A stretch of DNA of 64,000 bases from Sphingomonas hankookensis (GCF_001619955.1 NZ_LQQO01000008.1:62001-126000); one strand, 5' to 3'. Positions 1 through 10,486 are shown, counted from the stretch's first letter. The notes: generated by a model from the sequence alone, not told the origin. Made by a program: numbers and translations.

Positions 1-992
1 AAATCCTGCCCGGGCCCGAAGCCCACGAACTCTGCGTCCATTTCGGCGTGCTGGCGCGCGGGCGGATCGGCGGGCTGCTCGCCGGCCTCGGTTTCATGCT
101 GCCCGGCTTCTGCCTGATGCTGCTGGTCGGCTGGCTGTACGTCACCGTCGTGCAGGGCAGCGTGGCGCTCGGAGGCCTGCTGCTCGGCATCCAGGTCGCG
201 ATCCTCGCCGTCATCCTGCGTGCCGTCATGCGGATCGGTCAGCATGTCGTGGAGGATCGGCTGCTGGCGCTGATCGCGCTGGCGGCGGTCGCCGCGACGC
301 TGGGCCGGGTGCCGTTCTGGATCCCGTTGCTGGCTGGCGGCGCCGTCTATGCAATGAAGCACCGCCCGCCGCTTGCGCTCGCGATCGGACTTGCCGGCAT
401 CGCCGCCGCCGTTGCCAGCCTCTCCATCGCCCCGCCCACCCCTGCCGCAGCGTCGGTCCAGCCGCTCACGGTCGTCGCGCTCTTCATCGCCGGGTTGAAA
501 GGTGGCCTGCTGACCTTTGGCGGGGCCTATACCGCCATCCCCTATGTCCGTGCCGATACGGTCGGCCGTGGCTGGATCGGCGATGCGGCGTTCCTAGACG
601 GGGTCGCCTTCGCCAATGTCATTCCCGCGCCGCTGGTCATCTTCGCGACCTTCGTCGGCTTCGTTGCGGGCGGCCTGGCCGGTGCGCTGGCGATCACGCT
701 CGGCATGTTTCTCCCTGCCTTCGCCTTTTCGCTGATCTTCTTCGAACGGCTCGAGCGCGTCGTCGACGCCCCCTCGCTGCGCCATGCGCTGACCGGCGTG
801 GCGGCGGCGGTTGTTGGAATCATCGCCGCGACCTTCGTGCAACTGGCGCTGGTGACCGGCGGGCGGGTCGATCCGCCGGTCGGCGCGGCGCTGTTCGCCG
901 CAGCGCTGGCAATGGCGTGGCGATTGAAGGGAGGCTGGGTGACGCCGACGATCGTCGCGGTCGGCGCGACGGTCGGATGGCTGTTCCTGTGA
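1..992 (+). CDS. chrA: Chromate transporter ChrA family, 5' end outside the window
   Basis: Membrane transporter of the CHR family, which exports chromate or related oxyanions. The reading frame is open from base 3 with no start, so the N-terminus lies upstream. The first residues read LPGPEAHELCVHFG, matching the conserved PGPEA motif of the first CHR repeat. A second repeat begins near residue 145 after base 48 (FIAGLKGGLLTFGGAYTAIP) and carries the family's GG-x-FGG-Y signature. Multiple hydrophobic segments span the rest. The product is therefore a two-domain (long-chain) ChrA. Substrate specificity for chromate is inferred from the family and cannot be read from sequence alone. Confidence 0.9.
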   Translation, partial: ILPGPEAHELCVHFGVLARGRIGGLLAGLGFMLPGFCLMLLVGWLYVTVVQGSVALGGLLLGIQVAILAVILRAVMRIGQHVVEDRLLALIALAAVAATLGRVPFWIPLLAGGAVYAMKHRPPLALAIGLAGIAAAVASLSIAPPTPAAASVQPLTVVALFIAGLKGGLLTFGGAYTAIPYVRADTVGRGWIGDAAFLDGVAFANVIPAPLVIFATFVGFVAGGLAGALAITLGMFLPAFAFSLIFFERLERVVDAPSLRHALTGVAAAVVGIIAATFVQLALVTGGRVDPPVGAALFAAALAMAWRLKGGWVTPTIVAVGATVGWLFL

Positions 993-1048
993 CCGCCGCT
1001 TGACCGCCGCCGCGTTCGCGCGATGATGGCGGCAGGGGGGACACGAAC

Positions 1049-1543
1049 ATGCCGAACTGGACTCTACCGCTCGCCGCCGCGCTGATCGTCGCGACGCCGG
1101 CCGCCGCCAAGGAACTGAAGGTCGGACAGCCTGCGCCGCCGATCGAACTGACGCTGGCCGACGGGACGAAGACCACCATCGCCGAGCATCGCGGCGAGGT
1201 CATCCTCGTCAATTTCTGGGCGACCTGGTGCGTGCCGTGCCGCGTCGAGCTGCCGCTGCTCGACGGCTATTACCGTCAGGTCAAGAAACATGGCGCCCGA
1301 GTCTTCGCGGTCACCACCGAAGGGTCGGTGCCGATCTACAAGATGAAGGCGCTGTTCGCCGCGCTGGCGATCACCCCGGCCAAGGCGATCAAGGGCATCA
1401 CCCATGCCCGGCCCGCCGTCCCGACCAACTACATCATCGATCGCCGCGGGATCGTCCGCTACGCCAAGGCCGGCGCGATGGATCTGGACGACCTCAATCG
1501 CGAACTGATCCCGTTGCTGCGGGAGCCGGTGCCGGACGCCTGA
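1049..1543 (+). CDS. TlpA-like periplasmic thioredoxin-fold protein
   Basis: Thiol:disulfide oxidoreductase of the TlpA/ResA type, 164 aa. Residues 1-20 form a signal peptide ending ATPAAA, so it should act in the periplasm. The redox motif WCVPC is at residues 60-64, inside the typical VNFWATWCVPC strand-helix junction, and a likely cis-proline loop (PAVPTNYI) follows near residue 130. These features fit a reductase that keeps cytochrome c or other periplasmic cysteines reduced. The client is not indicated by neighbours: chrA lies upstream on the same strand and typA converges from downstream. Confidence 0.88.
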   Translation: MPNWTLPLAAALIVATPAAAKELKVGQPAPPIELTLADGTKTTIAEHRGEVILVNFWATWCVPCRVELPLLDGYYRQVKKHGARVFAVTTEGSVPIYKMKALFAALAITPAKAIKGITHARPAVPTNYIIDRRGIVRYAKAGAMDLDDLNRELIPLLREPVPDA

Positions 1544-1593
1544 GGGGCGGTGGGTGTCGAGGCCCGCCGCTTAAGGCGATAGCTCACCCCGAT

Positions 1594-1628
1594 CGTCACC
1601 CCGGGCTTGACCCGGGGTCCCGCTTCTT
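1594..1628 (+). repeat. Family A 3'-end hairpin element, copy 1
   Basis: Stem CCCCGGG, loop CTTGA, stem CCCGGGG, followed by TCCCGCTTCTT. It begins 51 bases after the tlpA-like stop and reads in the same direction. Further copies start near 5932, 17853, 17933 (reverse), 28743, 35521, 42205, 43511 and 62749. Confidence 0.85.
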
Positions 1629-1663
1629 CTCGAGAGCGCCGCAACCGCCCGTCGCCGAACGAC

Positions 1664-1700
1664 AAACCGCCCCGGAATCGCTTCCGGGGCGGCTTTCGTT
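1664..1700. terminator. Bidirectional Rho-independent terminator
   Basis: Perfect 11-bp stem CCGCCCCGGAA/TTCCGGGGCGG with a four-base loop. A T-containing tail (CTTTCGTTT) follows on the plus strand and TTTGTCGTT on the minus strand. It lies between the convergent tlpA-like gene and typA and can serve both. A second hairpin (GACGTGGC/GCCACGTC) follows at about 1712-1731. Confidence 0.75.
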
Positions 1701-1785
1701 TCCGGTGGCCCGACGTGGCAAAGCCACGTCGTCGGTCCTTGCCTTCCGCAAGGCCGGCCGGGCGAGCCTTGAGGCTCGGCCGAGC

Positions 1786-3627
<1,842 letters not shown>

Positions 3628-3736
3628 GGTATTTCCTGGATACTGCGGGAGTGCAATTGGCCGCGCGCTTAGCGTATTTCGCGCCAAACCGGAAGACCCC
3701 TGCTTGTTGCGTTGCGGCATGGGACAAGAAGAAGAT

Positions 3737-3900
3737 GGTTCACGCGAAGGCGCGGAGGCGCGGAGGGGTGCGCCTGGCTCCAAGCTCACCCGCGCCAGCG
3801 GCCTCGTCTCCATCGGTTCAGCGAGCGAAGGCGTCTCCCGGTCGCGGGCGTTTTCCCGGTACGAAACCCCTCCGCGCCTCCGCGCCTTCGCGTGAACCAA
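3737..3900. repeat. Family E palindromic repeat, copy 1
   Basis: Arms built of GCGAAGGCGCGGAGGCGCGG on the left and the reverse complement CCGCGCCTCCGCGCCTTCGC on the right. They flank about 110 bases that include a CGTTTTCCCGG-like segment. The arms start and end with the same GGTTCACGCG/CGCGTGAACC sequence. This fills most of the 382-base gap between typA and telA. A related copy is at 28784-29020. The rest of the gap (3628-3736, 3901-4009) shows no gene. Both strands appear open here because of the GC-rich repeat, but no conserved protein is encoded. Confidence 0.8.
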
Positions 3901-4009
3901 CCTTCTTCCTGCCTGCCGACCTTGCACCCCCAACGTGTATTACATAAATAGGACAGTTGAACGATACCGTGTTCGCATGGCATCAACCGGCGGACGACGT
4001 GGAGGAAAT

Positions 4010-5203
4010 ATGGCAACGCAGACGACCGAAGAGCCAGCACTGGTGCTGACCCCGCCAGATCCGGTGCCGACCGTCGCCCCGGCCAAGGCCGCCGGGCTGG
4101 TCCCGGTCGACGATACCAAGCGCACCGAACTCCAGCGCCGCGTCGACGACTTCATCGATCAGCTGGTCGCCCAGGACGCGAACTCGCCCGAATTCGGCAA
4201 GCGGGTCGATGCGATCAGCAACCTGGGCGCACGCGAAATCCGCGAGGCCGCCGGCCAGTCGAACCGCTTCCTCGACCGCCCCGTAAAGGCGATGGACCAG
4301 GAATCGGGCGTCGGCGCCGATCTGGCGCAACTGCGCCGCACGATCGAGGACCTCGATCCCGGCCGGCAGGGCAATCTGCTCGAACCCAAAAAGCTGTTCG
4401 GCATGATCCCGTTCGGCAACAAGGTCCGCGACTATTTCGACGGGTACAAGTCCGCGCAGAGCCACATCGCCTCGATCCTCAAGCGGCTCCAGTCCGGCAA
4501 GGACGAGCTGTTGATGGACAATGCCGCCATCGACACCGAACGCGCGAACCTGTGGACCGCGATGGGCCGCCTCGAACAGATGATCTATCTGTCGCAGGAG
4601 ATGGACGGCAAGCTGGAGGAAAAGGCCAACGAGCTGGACCACACCGACCCGGCCAAGGCCAAGGCGATCCGCGAAACCGCGCTCTTCTACGTCCGCCAGC
4701 GGTCGCAGGACCTGCTGACCCAGATGGCGGTGACGGTACAGGGCTATCTCGCACTCGACTTGGTCAAGAAGAACAATGTCGAGCTGGTGAAGGGCGTCGA
4801 CCGCGCCAGCACCACGACGGTCGGCGCGTTGCGCACCGCGGTGACGGTCGCGCAGGCGCTGACCAACCAGAAGCTGGTGCTCGAACAGATCACCGCACTC
4901 AACACCACCACCGCCAATATCATCGATTCCACCGGCAAGCTGCTGCGGTCGCAGACCGCGACGATCCACGAACAGGCCGCCGCCTCGACCATTCCGGTCG
5001 AAGTGCTCCAGCGTGCCTTCCAGAATGTTTATGACACGATGGACGCGATCGACACCTTCAAGCTGAAGGCGCTGGATTCGATGAAGACCACCATCGGCAC
5101 CCTGTCCAACGAGGTCGAGAAGTCGAAGGGCTATATCGCCCGGGCCGAGGGCGCGTCGCAAAATGCGCAGGGCGGCGAAACCTTCAAGCTGGAGGCGATG
5201 TAA
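4010..5203 (+). CDS. telA: Toxic-anion-resistance (TelA/KlaA/YaaN) family protein
   Basis: Cytoplasmic helical protein of the TelA family, linked in other bacteria to tellurite and other toxic-anion resistance and to envelope stress. The start at 4010 has an ideal Shine-Dalgarno (GGAGG, 4-base spacer), giving 397 aa. An in-frame ATG further upstream lacks a ribosome binding site. After a disordered acidic and Pro-rich N-terminus (1-35), the family core includes LLEPKKLFGMIPFGNKVRDY (about 125-144) and a long helical, Gln/Thr-rich region to the end. The next gene follows after four bases, so the two are almost certainly co-transcribed. Resistance in this organism is inferred only. Confidence 0.88.
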   Translation: MATQTTEEPALVLTPPDPVPTVAPAKAAGLVPVDDTKRTELQRRVDDFIDQLVAQDANSPEFGKRVDAISNLGAREIREAAGQSNRFLDRPVKAMDQESGVGADLAQLRRTIEDLDPGRQGNLLEPKKLFGMIPFGNKVRDYFDGYKSAQSHIASILKRLQSGKDELLMDNAAIDTERANLWTAMGRLEQMIYLSQEMDGKLEEKANELDHTDPAKAKAIRETALFYVRQRSQDLLTQMAVTVQGYLALDLVKKNNVELVKGVDRASTTTVGALRTAVTVAQALTNQKLVLEQITALNTTTANIIDSTGKLLRSQTATIHEQAAASTIPVEVLQRAFQNVYDTMDAIDTFKLKALDSMKTTIGTLSNEVEKSKGYIARAEGASQNAQGGETFKLEAM

Positions 5204-5207
5204 CGCG

Positions 5208-5906
5208 ATGTCGCGCAGCGACGAGGTCCTCGAACGCGCCAGCTTGACGCTCGAACGCGCCCGCGAACGCCACGGCGCCGTAGCCCCCCGCGCCCGGCGC
5301 AGGCGCGAGGCGGAGGTCCTGCGCCGCCTCGGCCGCATCGCTGCGGCCGATGGCGCGATCATCCTCGCCGCCCTGGTCATCGGCTGGTTCGTGCCGCTGG
5401 GTCTGGGCGGCGCGATGATCGTCATGGCGCTGCTGATCGCCGCGACCGCGCTGTTCGCGCTGATGCCGGTCACCCGCGAAGTCGCCGTCGAGCAACTGGG
5501 TCAGGCCCCGATCAAGTCGCTCCCCGCCCAGACCGAACTCTGGCTCGCCACCCAACGCCCCGCCCTCCCCGCGCCCGCCATCACACTGGCCGACGCGATC
5601 GGCGTCAAGCTAGACACGCTCTCGGCGCAGCTCGCCACCCTGCCCGACGACGAACCGGCGGCGGCCGAAGTCCGCAAGCTGGTCGGCGAGCAACTCCCCG
5701 AACTGGTCCGCGGCTACCGGCGCGTCCCCGAACCGCTCCGCCGCGTCGAACGCAACGGCCGCACCCCGGACCAGCAACTGGTCGACGGGTTGAAGATCAT
5801 CGACAGCGAAATCGCCGCGATGACGCAACAACTGGCCCAAGGCGACCTCGACAGCCTCGCGACGCGCGAGCGGTTTCTGCAGATCAAGTATCAGGGCGAG
5901 GAATAG
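5208..5906 (+). CDS. Membrane protein paired with TelA, XpaC-like
   Basis: Protein of 232 aa starting four bases after the telA stop. The N-terminal 45 residues are Arg/Glu-rich and helical, two hydrophobic segments follow (about 46-90), and the C-terminal half is soluble and helical. In Bacillus, TelA homologues (YaaN, YceH) are encoded beside XpaC-type proteins, and this size, topology and position fit such a partner. Sequence similarity to XpaC could not be verified, so the name is by context. It probably forms a membrane complex with TelA. Confidence 0.6.
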   Translation: MSRSDEVLERASLTLERARERHGAVAPRARRRREAEVLRRLGRIAAADGAIILAALVIGWFVPLGLGGAMIVMALLIAATALFALMPVTREVAVEQLGQAPIKSLPAQTELWLATQRPALPAPAITLADAIGVKLDTLSAQLATLPDDEPAAAEVRKLVGEQLPELVRGYRRVPEPLRRVERNGRTPDQQLVDGLKIIDSEIAAMTQQLAQGDLDSLATRERFLQIKYQGEE

Positions 5907-5931
5907 GCCGGAACGTCCTCTCCACCTCCAT

Positions 5932-5966
5932 CGTCACCCCGGGCTTGACCCGGGGTCCCGCTTCTT
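5932..5966 (+). repeat. Family A 3'-end hairpin element, copy 2
   Basis: The same CCCCGGG-CTTGA-CCCGGGG hairpin and downstream TCCCGCTTCTT as copy 1. It starts 26 bases after the stop of the TelA-partner gene, on its strand. Confidence 0.85.
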
Positions 5967-6210
5967 GTCCGACCGCAGGTAAAAGCGGACCGGCATCCAG
6001 TCAGAACGGACGAAATCGACCCCGTCGTCCGACGCGGTTGAATCCGGCCGACCTCAAACGGCACCGTTTGTGCTGAGTAGGGACTGAGCGAAGTCGAAGG
6101 CCCGTATCGAAGCACTTGGTAAGCGGTCCCTAGGCACGAACGCTTCAACCTCAGGTCATAGTGCTCCAGCCGCCTACTCGGGCCAGTACCAACCCCGGCC
6201 GCGGCCCCGT

Positions 6211-6302
6211 CATTCCCGCGAAGGCGGGAAGCCATACACGCCGACATCGGCGATGGAACCACGGCCGCAGCGTCTATCGATCCCGCCTTCGCGGGAATGA
6301 CG
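6211..6302. repeat. Family B inverted pair, copy 1
   Basis: Left half CATTCCCGCGAAGGCGGGAA and right half TCCCGCCTTCGCGGGAATGA face each other around about 50 bases. Each half is itself a hairpin with the stem CCCGC.GGCGGG. Other pairs are at 7267, 11390, 57326, 58891 and 62813. Confidence 0.8.
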
Positions 6303-6428
6303 CCAGATACCCAGAAACCATTTTCCTACACCGCCCGAACCGCCCTACCCTCCGTGCGGCTCTTTCCCACCGTCGATCCAACACCTCCGCCACATGCGAA
6401 TGCTACGCAACAACGCAAACACGTCACT

Positions 6429-6451
6429 AGTGTGAACTTAGTGAACTTTGG
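6429..6451 (-). repeat. Family F element, copy 1
   Basis: Reading with tonB (minus strand) it contains the core GTTCACTAAGTTCAC, a near-perfect direct repeat of GTTCAC, preceded by CCAAA. It begins 13 bases after the tonB stop. Two further copies lie downstream of nrdB (58616 and 58740), also in the direction of the upstream gene. The flank TGTTTGCG beyond the core is shared as well. Confidence 0.75.
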
Positions 6452-6463
6452 CGCGAATCCGCG

Positions 6464-7210
6464 CTATTCGCGGTCGCGTTCCACGTCCCAATAATGGCGC
6501 TGCACCATCACCGACGGCACCGGCCGCCCCCGCCCGTCGAGCGAGGGTCGGAACCGGAAGGCACGCTCGACCTGCCGGCAGGTCGCGGCATCGATCGCGC
6601 GATTGCCGCTAGAGCGCATGATCTGGCACTCGCTCGCCCGCCCGTTGACCTCGACGATATAGCGCACCTCGACCGAGCCTTCGAAGCCATATTCCTCCAG
6701 CTCGCGCGGCAGCCGCGCGCCCTGCAACGACCCGCCGATCTGCTCGGGCGGCGTATCGCCCCCGCCGCTCCCGTCGCCATCGCCCTCGCCACCGCTACCC
6801 AAGCCATCGCCGACCCCGCCGGCCCCGGTCCCCGGCCCGACCGTATCGGTCGCGCCTGACGATGCGTCATTCCCTGGCCCGGCGACCGGTGCGGTGACGA
6901 CCGGCGGCGGCACCGGCAGCGGCACGACGGGCGGCGTGGCGACGATCTCGGTCGCCTTGGACCGGATATTGGGCGGCGCGGCACGTCCCTCCGGCCGCCC
7001 CTGCCGCACGACCTGCGGCACCGGTGGCGGGGGCGGCGGATCGGGTGGCGGCGGCAGGATGTCGAACGTCGCCAACGCACTCTGCGCCGTCCGCGTGACG
7101 TCCACCCCCAGCCCGACGATCAGCGCCCAGCCAAGCAGCACGTGCAGGCCGACCGTCACGGCCATCGCGCCGATACGGCTCCGGTCGGGAAGGGTCGTGG
7201 TCATCGCCAT
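6464..7210 (-). CDS. tonB: Energy transducer TonB family protein
   Basis: TonB-like protein of 248 aa that couples the inner-membrane proton motive force to outer-membrane receptors. There is one N-terminal transmembrane helix (about 15-35), then a periplasmic Pro-rich segment (LPPPPDPPPPPPVPQVV) and an unusual Gly/Asp/Ser-rich stretch of about 30 residues. The C-terminal TonB domain follows (about 165-248), with GSVEVRYIVEVNGR and a final FRFRPSLDGRGRPV-type strand. MAM at 7210 and MTTT at 7204 are both possible starts, and neither has a clear Shine-Dalgarno. No exbB/exbD are nearby, so this may be an accessory TonB. Confidence 0.88.
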   Translation of the reverse strand: MAMTTTLPDRSRIGAMAVTVGLHVLLGWALIVGLGVDVTRTAQSALATFDILPPPPDPPPPPPVPQVVRQGRPEGRAAPPNIRSKATEIVATPPVVPLPVPPPVVTAPVAGPGNDASSGATDTVGPGTGAGGVGDGLGSGGEGDGDGSGGGDTPPEQIGGSLQGARLPRELEEYGFEGSVEVRYIVEVNGRASECQIMRSSGNRAIDAATCRQVERAFRFRPSLDGRGRPVPSVMVQRHYWDVERDRE

Positions 7211-7266
7211 GATGCTGGCACAACGCCGATGAATGGCGGCTGATCCGTTCCTCGCCCACGGTCGGC

Positions 7267-7351
7267 GTATCCCCGCGAAGGCGGGGATCCAGAGCCGCAA
7301 GCGCTACCGTCGCGTTCCTGATCCTGGATCCCCGCCTTCGCGGGGATACGG
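7267..7351. repeat. Family B inverted pair, copy 2
   Basis: GTATCCCCGCGAAGGCGGGG at the left and its reverse complement at the right (ending 7351) flank about 45 bases containing AGAGCCGCAAGCG. It lies between the tonB start and the 3' end of the inositol-phosphatase-like gene, seven bases from that stop. Confidence 0.85.
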
Positions 7352-7357
7352 CCGAGC

Positions 7358-8143
7358 CTACCTTTTCCCCAACGCCACGATCGCCCGGTCCCTCAACCGC
7401 TCCACCGCCGCACCATGGATGCCCGGCGCCGCCGCCATCACCCCGAAGAACTGTGGCCGTGCCTGGTTAAAGCGCAGCTTCCGCCCGATCGCATCGGTCA
7501 CCGTCGCCCCCGCCTCGCGCGCGATCAGGATGCTCGCCGCCACGTCCCACTCGTTTCCCCAGCGAAGCGTCGCCAGGAAATCCGCCTCCCCGCTCGCCAC
7601 CATCGCCATGCGCAGCGCGATCGAATTGGGCTTGGCGACCATCAACAGGTCGCGGTCCGCCTTGGGCAGCGCGTCGACCGGGGTCCGGCTGCCGGCGAAG
7701 TCGACGCGCGGGCTGACCGCCAGCCGCTCGCCGTTCATCCGCGCCCCCTGCCCCGCCGCCGCCGTCCAGCGCTGCCGCCGGACCGGCGCGTCCAGCACCC
7801 CCAGCACCGGCTGGCAATCCTCGATCAGCGCGACCGATACCGCCCATCCGTCGCGCCCGCGAATATAGTCGCGGGTGCCGTCGATCGGATCGACGATCCA
7901 CACCTGCCGCCGCGCCAGCCGGCTCGCATCATCGGCCGTCTCCTCCGACAGCCAGCCCGCCTCGGGCAGCAGCGCGGACAGCCGCTCGCGCAGCAGCCGG
8001 TCGACGGTCAGGTCGATCTCGCATACCGGATTACCCGGCGCCTTTTCCCATGTCTGGAAATCACCAAGCCAGCTGGCCAGCGCCAGCGCCGCCGCCTCCC
8101 CCGCAATCGCGGTTACCTCGTCTAGCAGCGCCGCCTCAGCCAC
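7358..8143 (-). CDS. Inositol monophosphatase-family phosphatase
   Basis: Mg-dependent phosphatase of the IMPase/CysQ superfamily, 261 aa. Metal-binding motifs are visible: EET for the first Glu (about 68), WIVDPIDGTRDYIRG (82-96) with the DPIDGT signature, and GNEWDVAA near 205 for the C-terminal Asp. The start is GTG at 8143, which overlaps the pmbA stop by eight bases, so translation is probably coupled. The substrate could be an inositol phosphate, a histidinol phosphate-like compound or 3'-phosphoadenosine phosphate. The motifs do not decide between these. Confidence 0.85.
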   Translation of the reverse strand: MAEAALLDEVTAIAGEAAALALASWLGDFQTWEKAPGNPVCEIDLTVDRLLRERLSALLPEAGWLSEETADDASRLARRQVWIVDPIDGTRDYIRGRDGWAVSVALIEDCQPVLGVLDAPVRRQRWTAAAGQGARMNGERLAVSPRVDFAGSRTPVDALPKADRDLLMVAKPNSIALRMAMVASGEADFLATLRWGNEWDVAASILIAREAGATVTDAIGRKLRFNQARPQFFGVMAAAPGIHGAAVERLRDRAIVALGKR

Positions 8144-9524
8144 CCGCCACCGTCATGCCATCGACCCGGATCGTCGGCACATTGACACCCTGCCGATGCT
8201 CCAGATCACCCGCCGCACGCATCGACAGCAGCATCGGGCGCAGATTGCCGGCGATGGTGATGCCCGACACCGGCCGCGTGATCTCACCCTTTTCGATCAG
8301 GAAGCCCGACGCCCCGCGGCTGTAATCGCCGGTGACGCCGTTCACCCCCTGCCCGATCAATTCGGTCAGCAGGACGCCGCGCTCGACATCCTCGATCAAC
8401 GCCGCGACGCTGCCGCTGCCCCCGGCCAGATGGACGTTGCCCGTCGTCACACCCGGCGGACCGCTCAAGCCCCGCGAGGCATGGCCGGTCGGCTCCAGCC
8501 CCAGCTGCCGCGCCGACGCGCTGTCGAGCAGCCAGGTCTGAAGCACGCCCCGCTCGACCAGCGCCATCGGCGATACCGCCAGCCCCTCGCCATCGAACGG
8601 CCGTGCGCGCAGTCCATGCGGACGGTGCGGATCGTCGATGATCGACAGCCCCTCGGGCAGGATCGCATGGCCGAGATGTTCGCGCAGGAAGCTGGTCCCG
8701 CGCGCGATCGACGGGCCAGAAATAGCGCCCAGCACATGGCCGATCAGGCTGCCGCCGACGCGCGGGTCGAACACGACCGGCATCGCCCCGCCATCAATCT
8801 TCACCGGGTTCAGCCGCGCGACGGCGCGCTCGCCGGCGCGACGGCCGACCGTCTCCGGCGACTCCAGCATCGTGCGGTGCCGCGCCGAATGATGGGCATG
8901 GTCGCGCTGCATGGCGGCACCCTCGCCCGCCAGCACGCTCGCCGAAATGCCGTGGCTGGTGACGGCATAGCCCTGCGCAAAGCCATGGCTGGTCGCCAGC
9001 GCGACGATCGCGCGGTTATAGCCGGCCGATCCGCCCTCGGAATTGCTCACCCCCGCGACCGAACGCGCCGCATCCTCCACCGCCAGCGCCGCCTCGCGCA
9101 GCACCTGCGGCGGCACCTCGCCACCATCGTCCAGATCGAGCAGCGGCGGCGCGCCGTGCAGCAGCCGTTCGGCCGGCGCGAGGCCCGCCCAACGATCCTC
9201 CGGCGCCGCACGCGCCATCGCCACCACCCGCTCGGCAAGGGCCGCGAGGCCGGTCTCGGACAGGTCCGACGTAGAAACGCTGGCCGACCGCTGCCCGACG
9301 AACACGCGCAGCCCCAGCTCCGCACCCTCCGACCGGCCGACATCCTCCAACTGCCCCAGCCGGACCGACACCGACAGCGCGGTATCGGCGACGAGGATCG
9401 CGTCGGCGGCATCGGCGCCATGGGCACGGGCGCGGGCGATGGCGGATTGGGCGCGGTCGGCGGCGGTCTGGGGATCGAGCATGGGAGCCAGATGGGAAGC
9501 CGCTCCCCTCACGGCAACGCTCAT
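8136..9524 (-). CDS. pmbA: TldD/PmbA-family metalloprotease subunit
   Basis: PmbA (TldE) subunit of the TldD-TldE protease, which degrades or matures small peptides in the cytoplasm. The family's central features are present: SNSEGGSAGYNRA, PVVFDPRVGGSLIGHVLGA, and the C-terminal LTELIGQGVNGVTGDYSRGA. No HExxxH is expected in the PmbA subunit, and none is seen. The start at 9524 overlaps the ubiA stop as ATGA. An internal ATG at 9482 (MLDPQTA) matches the usual family N-terminus and is a real alternative. The gene sits in the leftward unit ubiA-pmbA-IMPase with overlapping ends throughout. Confidence 0.9.
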   Translation of the reverse strand: MSVAVRGAASHLAPMLDPQTAADRAQSAIARARAHGADAADAILVADTALSVSVRLGQLEDVGRSEGAELGLRVFVGQRSASVSTSDLSETGLAALAERVVAMARAAPEDRWAGLAPAERLLHGAPPLLDLDDGGEVPPQVLREAALAVEDAARSVAGVSNSEGGSAGYNRAIVALATSHGFAQGYAVTSHGISASVLAGEGAAMQRDHAHHSARHRTMLESPETVGRRAGERAVARLNPVKIDGGAMPVVFDPRVGGSLIGHVLGAISGPSIARGTSFLREHLGHAILPEGLSIIDDPHRPHGLRARPFDGEGLAVSPMALVERGVLQTWLLDSASARQLGLEPTGHASRGLSGPPGVTTGNVHLAGGSGSVAALIEDVERGVLLTELIGQGVNGVTGDYSRGASGFLIEKGEITRPVSGITIAGNLRPMLLSMRAAGDLEHRQGVNVPTIRVDGMTVAGG

Positions 9525-10441
9525 GCCGCCTGCCCCACGGTCAACAGGCCGAGGAACAGCAGCAGTCCGGCATCGCGGTTCGACCGGAACCGGCGCAGCG
9601 TGTTCGCCCCGTCGTCGGGCCGGAGCGTCGCGACCTGCCACAACAGATGCAGCGCGGCGGGCAGCAGCGCAACCAGCGCCAGCGGCGTCGGGAACACCCG
9701 CCACACCGCCCCCGCCCAGCAGGCAATGGCGACGACATAGAGCAGCCCGACGCCCGGCCGCACCCGCGCGCCCATCGCCCGCGCCGACGACCGGACCCCG
9801 ACCATCGCGTCATCCTCGATATCCTGGCAGGCATAGATGGTGTCATAGCCGATGACCCACGCGATCGCCCCGGCATAGAGGAACAGCAGCGGCGTCCAGT
9901 CCGCCACCGCCATCTGCGCCCACGCGACCGGCGCGGCCCAGCTGAACACCATGCCCAGCCACGCCTGCGGCCACCAGGTGATCCGCTTCATGAAGGGGTA
10001 GGCGGCGACCAGCACCAGACTGCCGAGCGCCACGATCGCGGCGGTGAAGTTCAGTTGCAGCAGGACGACGAAGCCGATCAGGCTGAGGAACACCAGCCAC
10101 ACCCAAGCCGCCTTCAGCGACACCGCCCCGCTCGCCAGCGGCCGATTGGCGGTCCGTGCCACCTGCCGGTCGAGATCGCGGTCGACGATATCGTTATAGA
10201 CGCACCCCGCCCCGCGCATCGCGATGCTGCCGAGCAGGAACCATAGCAGCATGTCCCATCGCTCGACCGCGCGACCCGACAGCGCGATCGCCCACGCGCC
10301 GGGCCAATAGAGCAGCCACCATCCGATCGGCCGGTCGAACCGCGCCAGCAAGGCAAAGGGTCGCGCCGCGGCGGGCAGGACGGCGATCAGCCCGCGATGT
10401 TCGGTATCGGCGACTTGGGTGGCAGGAGCAGGGGACGACAT
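9521..10441 (-). CDS. ubiA: 4-hydroxybenzoate polyprenyltransferase
   Basis: Integral membrane prenyltransferase that attaches the polyprenyl chain to 4-hydroxybenzoate in ubiquinone synthesis. The protein has 306 aa and about eight hydrophobic helices. Both Asp-rich motifs that bind Mg-diphosphate are present: NDIVDRDLD (83-91), and the second motif with YACQDIEDD near 205-213. RPIGWWLLYWP near residue 37 is also typical. In related genomes ubiA lies beside rsmE and gshA. Here those genes point the opposite way about 1 kb to the right. Confidence 0.95.
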   Translation of the reverse strand: MSSPAPATQVADTEHRGLIAVLPAAARPFALLARFDRPIGWWLLYWPGAWAIALSGRAVERWDMLLWFLLGSIAMRGAGCVYNDIVDRDLDRQVARTANRPLASGAVSLKAAWVWLVFLSLIGFVVLLQLNFTAAIVALGSLVLVAAYPFMKRITWWPQAWLGMVFSWAAPVAWAQMAVADWTPLLFLYAGAIAWVIGYDTIYACQDIEDDAMVGVRSSARAMGARVRPGVGLLYVVAIACWAGAVWRVFPTPLALVALLPAALHLLWQVATLRPDDGANTLRRFRSNRDAGLLLFLGLLTVGQAA

Positions 10442-10486
10442 GCCGCCCCTGCTGCCACGGACCGGCCGGCTTGCACAGGGCGAACG

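Larger units (their letters stand above)
5907..6463. other. 557-base intergenic region made of repeats
   Basis: It lies between the convergent TelA-partner gene and tonB. It holds a family A element, a palindrome-like segment at about 6070-6115 (CTGAGTAGGGACTGAGCGAA), an inverted family B pair and one family F element just beyond the tonB stop. Between 6303 and 6428 nothing recognisable was seen. No frame looks protein-coding. Confidence 0.7.

Noticed and set aside
3628..3933. N-terminal extension of TypA by about 100 residues
   Set aside because: The frame is open, but the sequence is family E repeat and the conserved TypA N-terminus starts at 3627.
7875..9740. A 621-codon plus-strand frame across the IMPase-like and pmbA genes
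   Set aside because: It crosses two genes on the other strand and shows no domain or signal.
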